Shown one piece after another: positions 11,090 to 22,771 of a stretch of 64,000 nucleotides of DNA. The DNA is from Tubulanus polymorphus (lineage: Eukaryota; Nemertea; Palaeonemertea; Tubulaniformes; Tubulanidae). Made by a program: the position numbers and the translations under genes. The first letter of the stretch is position 1; the number at the start of each line of letters is the position of its first letter. The stretch covers positions 14,572,155 to 14,636,154 of the forward strand of contig NC_134033.1 in NCBI RefSeq assembly GCF_964204645.1, in the 5' to 3' direction. The notes under the pieces were generated by a model, which searched no databases, had not been told where the DNA came from, and saw only the letters and a list, made by a program, of their open reading frames with translations.

Positions 11090-13260
11090 AAGAATCAAAC
11101 CAGAAGATCGTCACCGATACTGAACCCAGCAATCTTGAGAGGTAAGTTGATTTTTATGGAAACTATTATGATAAATTCTAAATGAAATATTGCGAGATAA
11201 CAGGATATCTTCTTTTAATCATTGCAGCAAACATGCCAAAAGACGACAGAGAAGAGATGCTGCAGATTCAGCGGCCACGTAGACAGAAAAAGATGATATG
11301 ATGACAGCCCCGAAGACACCATAGCACTGAATTAAACTCACCGACTCAAAGAAGATCGTAGCCGATACTGAACCCAACAATCGTAAACTGTTAGTTGATT
11401 TACATGGAAATTATTATGATTAATGTTATATAAAATATTGCAGGATAACAGGATATCTTCTTTTAATCATTGCAGCTAAATATCAACTATAAGAAAAAAC
11501 CGAGCTTGAGAACAACTACTCGTCCAAAACCAACCAACTGGAAAAGCACACAGATGAGGCCGACTAAAATATACACATCAACCAACCAACTAATAAGATA
11601 ATCGCCAATAATGAACCCAGCAATCATAAAAGGTAACTTGATATAGGCCTACATGGAATTATAGCGATTGATTCTAGATAAAATGTTTTGTCATTACAGG
11701 ATATCTTCTTTTAATCATTGCAGCGAATACGCCAAAAGACGACAGAGAAGAGATGCTGCAGATTCAGCCGCCACTGAGACAGAAAAAGATGATCTGATGA
11801 CAGCCCCAAAGACACCATAGCACTGAATTAAACTCATCGACCAACAACAAACAAGATCATAGCCGATACTGAACCCAGCAATCGTTATTAAAGGTAAGTT
11901 GATTTACATAGAAATTATTATGATTAATGTTAAAAGAAATATTGGGGGAATACAGGATATGTTCTTTGATTCATTTCAGCTGAATCACATCTATAAGGAA
12001 AAGCTCAGCCTGAGATCAACTAGTCATCTAGAATCTACTGATTAAAACCACCTAAACTCAGCGATCTTGAAAGGTAAGTTGATTTACATGGAAATTATTA
12101 TGATAAATGTTATAGCCTATGATATATTGTGTGAATACAGGATATGTTCTTTAATTCATTTCAGCTAAATCAAATCTATAAGAAAGCATTCTTATAGGAG
12201 GCATTTAATTATCAAAATCTATGCCCCGGTCCACATTGCTGATCTGATATATACTCGGCATCTTATTCTACAGTCATTAGTCTCAAACAGTGAGGAACTA
12301 ATGCTGCATCTACAATGAATTATCGGGGGCTAAAACTAATGTTCGAATACACCGAAGACGACAAAGAAGAGATGCTGCACATTCAGCCGCCACCGAGACA
12401 GAAAAAGATGATCTGACGACAGCCCCAAAGACACCATAGCACTGAATTAAACTCATCGACCAATGACAAACAAGATCGTAGGATATGTTCAATTAATTTC
12501 AGCTAAATCAAATCTATAAGAAAGCATTCTTATAGGAGGCATTTAATAATCAAAATCTATGCCCTGGTCCACATTGCTGATCTGATATATACTCGGCATC
12601 TTAATCTACAGTCATTAGTCTCAAACAGTGAGGAACTAATGCTGCATCTACAATGAATTATCGGGGGCTAAAACTAATGTTCGAATACACTGAAAACGAC
12701 AAAAGAAGAGATGCTGCACATTCAGCCACCACCGAGACAGAAAAAGATGATCTGACGACAGCCCTCAAAGACACCATAGCACTGAATTAAACTCATCGAC
12801 CAACGACAAACAAGATCGTAGCCGATACTGAACCCAGCAATCGTTAAAGGTAAGTTGATTTTTATTGAAATTATTATGATTAATGCTAAATGAAATATTG
12901 CGAGATAACAGGATATCTTCTTTTAATCATTGCAGCTAAATTTCAACTATAAGAAAGAACCCAGCTTGAGAACAACTACACATCCAAAATTGACCAACTG
13001 GAAAAGCACACAGATGAGGCCAACTAGATACTCATCAACCCATGGAAATAATAAGATAATCACCAATAATGAACCCAGCAATCATAAAAGGTAACTTGAT
13101 ATACATGGAATCATTACGATTAATTCTAAATAAAATATTTTGTCATTACAGGATATCTTCTTTTAATCATTGCAGCGAATACGCCACAGAAGAGATACTT
13201 AAGGTTTAGCCGCCACTGAGATAGAAAAAGATGATCTGATGACAGCCCCAAAGAAATTCA
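11090..13260 (+). repeat. Tandem array of exon/intron-like units without an open frame
   Basis: Seven intron-like segments with consensus ends lie at 11142-11227, 11390-11475, 11633-11723, 11894-11979, 12074-12164, 12850-12935 and 13091-13175, all 85-91 bp. Each begins g(t)aa(g/c)ttgat and ends ttttaatcattgcag or ttcatttcag. They separate exon-like segments mostly of 94-170 bp that fall into alternating types: one with gaacccagcaatc at its end, one with cagagaagagatgctgca, one with aaaagcacacagatgagg. All three frames are interrupted in the exon-like parts. A ~330-bp piece (12162-12480) is itself duplicated at 12498-12824. This could be a repetitive non-coding RNA locus or the decayed remains of a repeat-protein gene; neither can be decided here. 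Confidence 0.65.
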
Positions 13261-13319
13261 TGATGGATTTCTTCTACAATTGGTGGAGCAGAGACAATGC
13301 GTGTCTTATATATAAACAA

Positions 13320-13460
13320 TTAATCAGGAGCAGCTGAGACATTAGTTTATATTATCAACAGTTATTCAGGAGCAGCTGAGACAATAGTGTATATTATCAA
13401 CAGTTATTCAGGAGCAGCAGAGACAATGTGTATCGTCTAAACACTTATTCAGGAGCAGCA
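13320..13460 (+). repeat. 42-bp tandem repeat, four copies
   Basis: The word caggagcagc occurs at about 13325, 13367, 13409 and 13450, with the unit ttatcaacagttattcagg between copies. Period 41-42 bp. Immediately downstream of the exon/intron-like array; non-coding. Confidence 0.8.
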
Positions 13461-16400
13461 ACGACAGTAGATTATGTAAAGTATTGATTTATTTTACGTA
13501 TCACCTTTTTACAAACAAGTCCGATAGGTAACATGGGTTTACAAAATTCACTGTCTATTTGAAGAGACAGAATAAACTAAAGAAATAGATTTAATGTTGA
13601 TGAATGAATATTGAAGTTAGATAATTAGGGCTCGGGGCCTGGGAAGGAACTGTTCAGATCTGAAAATTTCAATAAAATGGCATCCTCCTGATTCTTTATA
13701 TTGATTAGGCAAACTGTTTTGATTTGTAAACAGATAAATCATGTCCTTTGTAATGTGACAGTCCCTTCTTTGAGTCTCATATAATCTAAGCTCCATTAAT
13801 TCATGGTATTGATCGTGTACTGTGTCTGAGTTCGACTCATAGATCGGTTGAAATACACCTAAACTGAGATAGAATATCGACAGGATAGTTCAGATAACCT
13901 TCATACTTAGTTGAACATAGCTTTGCATGATTTGTAATAATGGCTTAGTTCATAGGATGAATTGGTCTTTTATTCGATTATTACGGTAATATTAGAATTA
14001 GTGATTCATTTTATATTTCCTGAGTGTGAAAATAATTTGCATAGTCTAAATGTTCAAAAGGGAGAGTGTAGTCAGTAAAACAGTTGCAACTTTTAAACGC
14101 AATAAAGGAAGTTGGTACGTAATTAGTTTGGACTCCTAAACTCGCCAAGCAAGTTTATTGGTTTTGAATAAAGATGTTTTGAAGATGATTCCTTGGCCAA
14201 AAAGTGAAGGGCCGGGCCTTCAGTACAAACTGGCTACGCCACCCGAACATCATCACGTATAGTTAAGGAAAACATAGACTATGATATTAGGCAGTGTTCT
14301 GTGTACAAATAATAAGTTTATATAACAAAGTGTCGATGTATTTTTGATGCCATAATTTTAAGGCCCATTAAAGCGATTTAACTAATGAGTAGAATATCTC
14401 GATTTTCACATAGAGTTTTAGCATTGTGTTTCCATGTAGGTGATCCTAGCTAGTTATATGAAACTTATATCATAGTACATTGTATCCACAGAGGTATGAG
14501 AGGTAATACTAGGAATAATGTAATATAAAGGAATGAATAATAATGGCCAGCAATGATTTTGATCGTTTTGATTTTGTTTATAGCTGTTTTAACTTCTTTC
14601 ATTGTCATCCATATCATAAGGTTGAGTGGCTTTCAATGACCACTTAACTTCAAATCGGGGTGTTTAATAAGGAAACTATTATTTAGGTGCAGCAGTGAAT
14701 TTGTAGCACTTTTTTAAGTGAGGCCATAATTTCACCGCTAAAAAATTCCTGATGATGTAAATATTAATAAATAGTACAAAATACAGAGAACATAATTTAA
14801 AAACAAATTGATAAAAACTACATAACAAAATAAATAATATGAAAAAAACAAATGAAATTATAAAGTAATGAAAAAATAAACAAAACCAACAAACAATTAG
14901 TTAATATAGGCCGTCATCATCAGGAATTTTTTTTAAATCAACTCATCTAATTATTAAAGGGTTCTTCTTTCATAGAAAAACCTTCTCCGTGTTTCCCAAC
15001 CTCTCGAGATCTTTTCTGTTGTTGTTTTAAGCATTCTATCGGCTCAGTAATAAACAAAACAAATAACCATAAACCTTAAATAAATCACACACACTAAAAT
15101 AATATCTGTTTCGATAGAATGCTTCAAATAACTGATGAAAGATCACGCGTCCTATAACCTATGTTTCACACCCTGTCACTGCTGTAACTGTTAATTGTTT
15201 TAGGGCTAATATCGGGGAGAGATACAGTTTACTCTTATTAGAAAAAATGTTAAACAGCTATAAACGTGATTAGTTATCAATCGTAAAATTATTGTCATGT
15301 TTTCTCTAAAATAACGTTGTATCAAATGAGCGAAATGATAATGTTTGAAAATCTTTAGTTAAGACAAGGTGCAGCAAAATTCTAGTTGTCTAGTAAAAAT
15401 GATGTTAATGAAAATGAAATTTAGAACGTTAAGTTAATACTAAGCTTTCCAGGATGACTTAGTAGGATTTGTCTCTAGTTTGAATGCTTTTATGTTACAC
15501 TCTTTTTAAAATACAGTTCATTTGTTAACTAGGAACTTACATGATAATTCCTCGAGTACGTAAATACCTGTCATTTAGCAAGGTTTTGTCATGAGAATAA
15601 AACGACACATACGTTTCATTATTCATGGTAAACTTATCAATTGTCTATAGTTAAGTTTATAGCAACTATCAAACTGAGGCCCTATCAAATAAAGTGGAGC
15701 GGTTCTTTTTATAAATGAGGATTTATGAACAGTGTTCATTAGTATTGTCGGTTTTACAATGTCTATATAAAGTATATTTATTTTTCATAACTCCTACATA
15801 CAATGTTGGACAGGTTTTACGTGCACTATATGGTTATGGAGGATCCAGTGCGAGCCAGCTGGCAGTGCTTAGAATTAAGGCACTAGACTCCTGCGTATAT
15901 GGGCCTGATTCAAATCTGCACAAGAAGCATTTCAGGGTCCGATCTAAGGAATGAAAGCCACTTGCCTGGGAGCAAGCATATCTGAAATTTCACTTGCCCC
16001 CTCCAAAAGCTACATGCGCTTCACAGGCAGTCCAATTGGTGTTCGTTGTATCGAATGGGAAAATAGCTTAAAATTGCACTAGCCCGGCGGACAAGTGATA
16101 ATGATAACCTACTTGCCCTGATGAGAATATACTTGTCCCGGGCAATCGAACAAGTGCTTAGATCGGACCCTGCATTTCAAATATCGAAAAAGTTATAATT
16201 GTAGACATCTCAGCAATCAGTTGTTTGTAATTTACTTAGCTCTATTCAAATGGATAGTTGAACAATATCTATATGATGTTACTCCATATAGCTTAATTAA
16301 AAAACCTTCAAAATACTTGGCATTAAACGTAACAATGTGTAGAAAATAACGTTGATAATGTTTGAAAATATCAAAGTTGGAAAAACTCTAGTTATCTTGT

Positions 16401-17978
16401 TAAATAATGTTAATGAAAATAAAGATCGATTAGTTAATCTCAAGCTTTCCACAGTGAATCTGTAGGTTTTATCTCTAGTTTTAATGCTTGAATACAGTTC
16501 TGAGTTCACCCATTTGTTGAAATTACATGATACAAAAACAATGTTAATTAAATGAAATTAGATATTGATTATTTGAGAGAGTGAATTTGTGGTTTTATGT
16601 CCAGTTTTAATGTTTATATGTTGGAGATATGTTATGCAGTTTTATGTATAAACAGAATATCCTAAATCTCACATTGTCATTTGAATAGTTGATATGATTG
16701 AATGCTTCATATTTCATGAAATAACCAAGTGTCACTTATGCCCGGCGAGTGACTTCATGAATTGTCAAATTAATAGTCTTAGACATTCAGACTAGTCCCA
16801 ATTGTCGGTGTTTAATGGATCAAAGTTAACAATTCTTTGTTCAATTTTGTTATTTTCCTATTGATTCAAATTGTATGAATCAATTGCAGTTGAAATGTTT
16901 TTGGTGAATAAAACCTTGAAATACCTTGCATGATGTAGCATATGTGATATTAAAAGCTAGTAATTTTATATTTTTGATAATCTAAGTCATTACAAGGCTA
17001 AAAATGATACCTTGTTTTTCTTGATGGGTTGGGCCATTTCATAAATCAATGAAATTTGTAATCAGTTCATTTCTATCTGCCGGGTCTGTTATGGTTAGCT
17101 TGATCACGATTAAAAAAAAGTAATGAAGGCCTAATATAGATAGGCAGCCGGCCAGGTCAACTTTTAAGAGTAAAAAAGTAAATCAGATTGATTCATTAAA
17201 TCTTACGCTTTCCAGAGTATTTTGCCAGGTTTATCTCTGGTTTTAGTGCGGGGAGCCATGGACTCTTACCGTTTAGAGTCCATGGTTGTGGGCCAAAGAC
17301 GTTTCCGTTTTAGAGTCTATGGTTGGAGCATGGACGTATAAACTCTAGTTTATAGTTTATACGTCCATGATTGGATTGTTTTTGAAATACAGTCCACGTG
17401 TTTGAGGAACTTGCATTATAATCCCTCGAGCACAAACCTGGCATTTTGTATAATTGTTGTATGAGAATAAATCTGATTGTTTGCTACTCTTTATTTGCTT
17501 AGTTAATAAGCTACAACTGTGAACTTAGTTAGTTCACCAGTCAGTGGTTTTTTATTATCTTGCAATGCACCTCTTTTTTCAACCCAATATTCCCCGGCAC
17601 GAACAGGGTGCGGAGACGAGGATGTCCGGAAAATATGATAATCGATTATATCATTGGCAATACAGCTTACAACTTTAAACCTGACACTTGTTGACCAGTT
17701 AGAAGCGAGTGTTGAGCTGTCGAAGAGTAATTACGAAATTAGCGATCTTTTTGATTGTCACTTAAGCCATTAGGGGCGGATCCAGACCGTATTAGCCGTA
17801 TTGCCCAATACGGTCTAGAATTTAAAGTAACCTTCGAAATTCCTCGGCAATACTTTTTGATGGCTTCACCACCCGCTAATTTGATTTGTCCACTGATGAT
17901 CGGTTTGATTTTTATATAACGCAGAAGCAGAGGCTGGGAGCACCTAGTATCCTGTGATAGCACTTTTTGGTGCGAAAG
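13461..17978. other. AT-rich non-coding region
   Basis: No gene recognised. Positions 14740-14930 are extremely A/T-rich. A tRNA-like stretch ending ggcctgattcaaatctgc lies near 15840-15925 and may be a decayed SINE. Related acttgccc words recur at 15960-16160. Two hairpins lie at 17256-17366. No exon could be supported on either strand. Confidence 0.5.
17256..17366. repeat. Two adjacent hairpins (foldbacks)
   Basis: The first stem pairs ccatggactct with agagtccatgg. The second pairs catggacgtataaact with its complement agtttatacgtccatg. They are separated by about 40 bases. Function unknown; typical of foldback repeat debris. Confidence 0.6.
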
Positions 17979-18024
17979 TTTATTTTCCTTATGTGTTAAC
18001 ATTACATGATTAACTACACGGCGA

Positions 18025-21000
18025 TTAAGATTTAGATTTAATGCAGTGAATCATTGCCCCGATTGCGCCGATATATCCTTCAAATTTCATAAACCGTGCG
18101 TATACTGGCCAGGCGAAGATCTGAAATTATGAAAAGAATATCTTAGGCAAAGCTATTTCATCGTGATCTTCATCCTGGAGAAAATCTAGATGGAGTTCTG
18201 GAGATGATAGAACAATACGGTATCCGTTTTCAAGGCGAATAACGAGAGAGCAATCCCACGACAATAAATTCGGCCAAAAATGAAAAATTCCGTAGTAAAA
18301 TGGTATATATTTCGAGCAAGGTTTCGGCTAAATATTTAGCCAAAATCGCACGCGTGATGTAATAGTTCTTTTGATGTTGGGCTGAATATATTGTGAGATT
18401 TCTCGCCTTATCCTAGATGGAACATGATTGTGTCCATCGAAGTATTCAAATAATGAAAATGATTTGTTGAATATTAGATGTTGCACACAAAGCAAAAAAA
18501 AAGTATAAAATGGTTAGATCTGCTTTTCGTTCTGTATTTTTCATTCAGCGACTTGAAATAATTACAGTTTCAAGCCGGTGTGAGGTTTTCTAGAAAGTTA
18601 CTTCGAAAATAGGAAATCCAAATAGAGATTTCCGTTTCTCGATGGGATTTAGTTGAAATCTCAAACGACGTAAGAACGATTGATTTTCACGCAGATAGAC
18701 TTCGCCGCTCGAGTCGGATCCTTCGGGGCTTTGGGACCGACTTGAGAGTGATTTCCGTGTTAGATATTAAGTATTTCGTATTCTCTCAAAAACATGCAAC
18801 TCGGGCGGAGTCTTATATTGCATTGCGGCGGGTTCGTTTATCAACTTCGAAAACTGGTAAAACTACGCGCCCGAAAGAACCCGAAAGAACCCGCGAGAGA
18901 CGAGTAAAATATAAATCCCACAATCACGAGATCGAAAAAGTTTTTTAAAATATCGCAAACTATTAAAATTTATTAAGCACCCGAATTTTCGGTTTTACAC
19001 TAAAACAATTATCAAGGAATGAAAACTTGTTCGAAAACTGAGTTGACACCGGTTATCTTACTTACATTCGTGATCATTGGCAGACGATCCCGGATGAATT
19101 GTTTGGCTATTTCGGCTTCGTCGGCGAAGAACGATCCGGCCAGGTAACACTTGTTCAATTTATAGGCTCTAGCGAATGAAAACACCGAATAGACAATGTC
19201 GCTACCGATCATATGTAATAACGATCGGGCCAAATCCTCCTTACGTGGATTCTCCAAATCTGAATCAACATGAGAAAAGGTAACTGGAAATTAAAAACAA
19301 TGTTGCGGCACACGCGTACATCAGGGGCAGATCTAGCCTACCGCTCGAAACTCGGGAGTCTTTCAGGAAAGTTTCTTCCCATCGGAGTGCGCCTATATAG
19401 AACCCGCGCACTGCTGATCGTTAGCGGTAATGGCCGACGAAATGCCCATAAATCGCTTCTGATGGCGTTTTTCAAAATTTTTTTAAGGGGAGGACGCCCA
19501 GACCCCCTTTTTGTGCCTGGATACAGGACTGAGCAGCAATCGGGAACTGAGGCTAGATCCGCCCTGTAGGTTTTTCTACGACTACGCCATTAGTTGGCAA
19601 ATTCACATGACCCTCGAAATTTCCCCTCGAAAAAGTCCCCTCATTTTGTTATGTGTGGCAAATCTCCGGCACTGGTTGGCAAACAAACCATAACGTTACG
19701 CGCAACATGTGCACAATAATCACAAACACTTTTCGTCTAGGTTTAGGGTGGTTAAGATGATATAATATCTTTTGGTAGTATGGCTTTCAGGCGATTAGTT
19801 GCCGACGCTACACCGACTTGTGGACAACTTAATAGTCTTTTTTCTCGAATTTACAGGGCATGTATAAACACGTAATAGCTTACGGTTGGGAGCCTCGTCA
19901 ATCTGATTTTAAAAAATGCCCCTAAATACGATTTATACAAGAAATAAACCTCGAGCGAAACTGTATGATGAATTTCTTAGAATTTAGGTAGAAATTTCGA
20001 TTTCTATAGAAATAGTTCAACTTCTTCTTGTGAAATAAACGAAGTTTACGTACGTTTCATTACGATATTTCCAAACGGCAGAATCTCGTAAACGAATTTC
20101 TCGTTGAAAGACGCCAAGTTCATGTTGGCGTACTCGTCTACATTAAGATCTTTGACGGTCGTCGTACAAACGGTAGAATCACCATTCCTAGCAAATTCCA
20201 TCAGTTCGTCGTAAGTCTACAGCAAACAGAAAATGACAAATTCAGTGACCATCCCAACTGGCAGGTCCCCCCAACCCTTCGAAGAATCCGAATCCTAGAT
20301 CTGCCCTTAATTTGCTAAATAGGCTATCTAAGTCGCCTCCGGTTGAGAAAAAATATCGAGCTTTTCAAATATTCAAATTATCAATATTAGTAGGAATAAA
20401 TTGCGGGGCTGTTTGTATCTATTTTCACCTCAGCTCCGGTTAAGAGTTTTCCTATAGAATGGAACGCCGAGCCTGCTACGAGAGATCCACCAATCATATT
20501 CACGGAACCATCTTCATCGACCTACGTAGAAATATTCATGGTAAATTTCAGCAGTTTATGCTGAAATACCTGTAAAAAAACCTTTGTCGGGTTTTGATAC
20601 GTAAAATGCTAAACAGTGTTAGCATGTCTGTTAAAAAGTGATGTGGACAACGATTATAGGGCCCAACAACAATCTCGACTTACAAGTATGTATCCTAGAC
20701 CGCTACCGCAGAATACTAGCAGAGCTGGAAACGTGTCTTGTTTCTCTCTCATCCTGTGTTCTTCCTCTTCTGTTACTTTGACGAATTTTACGGCATTCAT
20801 CCCGAATTCGGATCTGGTCGGCACAGTCGGGTCCTCGTACGGATACAAATACGCGGATTCATTCAATTCCGTCAACATGTAATGGAGTCCCTTTCCGAAA
20901 CACGCGAATTCGTCCGTTAGATCGTTTTGGCTACGTTTCAGAACCAGTTTTGTCAGAAAGGAACGAGAACGGGACGGTGATTTATTGAGCAGAAAAGGAG

Positions 21001-21630
21001 CTATATATGAATGAATGAATGAATGAATTTCATTTTGCAAAATAAATTGTTACAGCATCATAGAATGTTCATTATGAATAATCGCATGAAATATTTGCCA
21101 ACCTGATGCCTAGTTCACTGCCATATTCATGCAAAAATAACCATCTGCCGATCCCGGTACCAACGACCTTGACGTCTGTTCGATCATCATCTCCGATTAT
21201 CTCTTCACGAATGAAGGTCGCAGCATCGCTTAGGTCAAGGCTACTGAAGGTCACCATTTTTATCTTGACCTAAGATTTTCAAAAAAAGATTTTTATGCGG
21301 AATACCAACAGCGAAACAGGTAATGGATTGGTAACGTAAACAAAGTCAAGGATATACCGTACCTGATTTCGGCCTCCAGCGGTGTAGGCCAACTTGAACA
21401 ACGATCCTCCTAATTGTGAATGAATAGATACATAGGATTAATTTCATCTCATCCTGCAATCCCATGCATTCCAGAATCCTCTGTAAATGTGATTTTAGGA
21501 ACACGGCATGACAAAACTACTTACCTGCGTCAAAAGTATAGATCCTCTTGTCTCCAGGCAACGCCGTCGAAGGCAAAACAAGTTCCTCTTCATTAAAATA
21601 CTTTTTCATTTTGTTCTGGGTCGCCGCCAT
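18025..21630 (-). CDS. Pantothenate-kinase-like protein, paralogue 1 (most divergent)
   Basis: Eight exons on minus: 21630-21525, 21409-21363, 21269-21103, 20930-20684, 20521-20429, 20216-20054, 19259-19066, 18120-18025. They join in frame to 370 residues ending in TAA. The order of motifs matches type II/eukaryotic PANKs, ATP-dependent kinases for pantothenate in CoA synthesis. These are GGSLFKLAY near residue 36, LTDEFACFGKG (E aligned with the catalytic Glu of human PANK3), FCGSGLGYIL, LLTGA then TYDELMEFARNGDSTVC, LAGSFF, and KFEGYIGAIGA near the end. Compared with its neighbours, exons 2 and 6 are two codons shorter, exon 7 is two codons longer, and exon 3 has GTGIGRWLFL where the others have GSGxGSR. 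A reverse AATAAA lies 41 bp past the stop (17979-17984). The family is clear; whether pantothenate is the substrate is uncertain. Confidence 0.85.
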
Positions 21631-22093
21631 TTTCTATATTGGTTAAACACATAGATATCGATTTTGTTCAGGTTCATAGTCAAAACCCGATGACGCAACT
21701 GATAATCAAACGATCAAATTAGGTTTTTAGATATTACGTGTTATCAGGGTTCAAAGTGTACATAACCAATCTCATTCAATGACTTTCAAGGACTTTTTTG
21801 AGTCCGATTTCAGCACTTTAGATGCCATCTGTTGACAAACGTAAGCACTAGAAAACCAAAATATAGACATTATTTTCTTGTATTTACTTAAAAGTATTTT
21901 CATTGTGTTCATCTGAATCCAAATTTATTGGCATTTATATTTAATAGCGTTAAAGAACTGTAAAAATGTTTTAAACGTTCCCTGAAATGATTTTACAGAT
22001 TTATATCGCACACCAATTGTATCTGTATCGAATATAGAAATATATTGTTTCCCCTTCCACATGACTGTACAAAAAATTCTACAATTTTGCCAT

Positions 22094-22167
22094 GATTGAA
22101 TCACATTACGTAAGGGATTACGTAGCGTGGCCAAGTTACGTCATTACTGACGTAATGTGATTCAATC
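22094..22167. repeat. Perfect 18-bp-arm inverted repeat
   Basis: gattgaatcacattacgt (22094-22111) is exactly complementary to 22150-22167, with a 38-base loop that itself contains ttacgta words. It lies between the first two PANK-like genes. Probably the ends of a small foldback element; no function is evident. Confidence 0.7.
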
Positions 22168-22771
22168 GTAATAATCTAAACTTATGAAATCAACCTCGGG
22201 GGGACGGACGGCGCTTCAGGGATCGTACATAACCCCTTCCTTCAACACTCTACTATATATTTTGTATCGATACAACTGTAAATATTGTGAACGAAATCCC
22301 ATCTTTAAAAAAAAACAAAAATAAAAACAATAAATTTGATCTCTACGTCGTTCCTATATAACAATTGTATAGATATGAACAATAAATCGATAGTTTTGTT
22401 AAACGCATGCGTTACTTGGTATTTTCCTATCAAGAGCACTCGCCTAATTCGAGGATTCACACACAGAGCGTAGACTGGTTGCCGGTCTCTACCTTCAGTT
22501 AGACTATTCTGACTGCGAATGCAGGTGGCGCAGAATTGGACAGGCGACCAGTCTAATACAGAGCGTTGAACAGAATAGTTTGAGAAAATGTAAAGACGGT
22601 TCGAGCCTCATAAAACATATATATAAAATACAGACCAACCCCAGAAGTGAAATAAAGAGGTAAACGATTCGGAGGAATATATTATTTCTTTATTTTTCGT
22701 ATCTCGTTGTTTTAACATTTTGAACGACGGTTCGGATTTATTTTTTTAAATTCAGCTACCCGCATTGATTT

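Noticed and set aside
11724..11893. Box C/D snoRNA (ctgatgac ... ctga)
   Set aside because: The spacing between candidate C and D words is about 30 nt and no terminal stem is seen; too short for a snoRNA.
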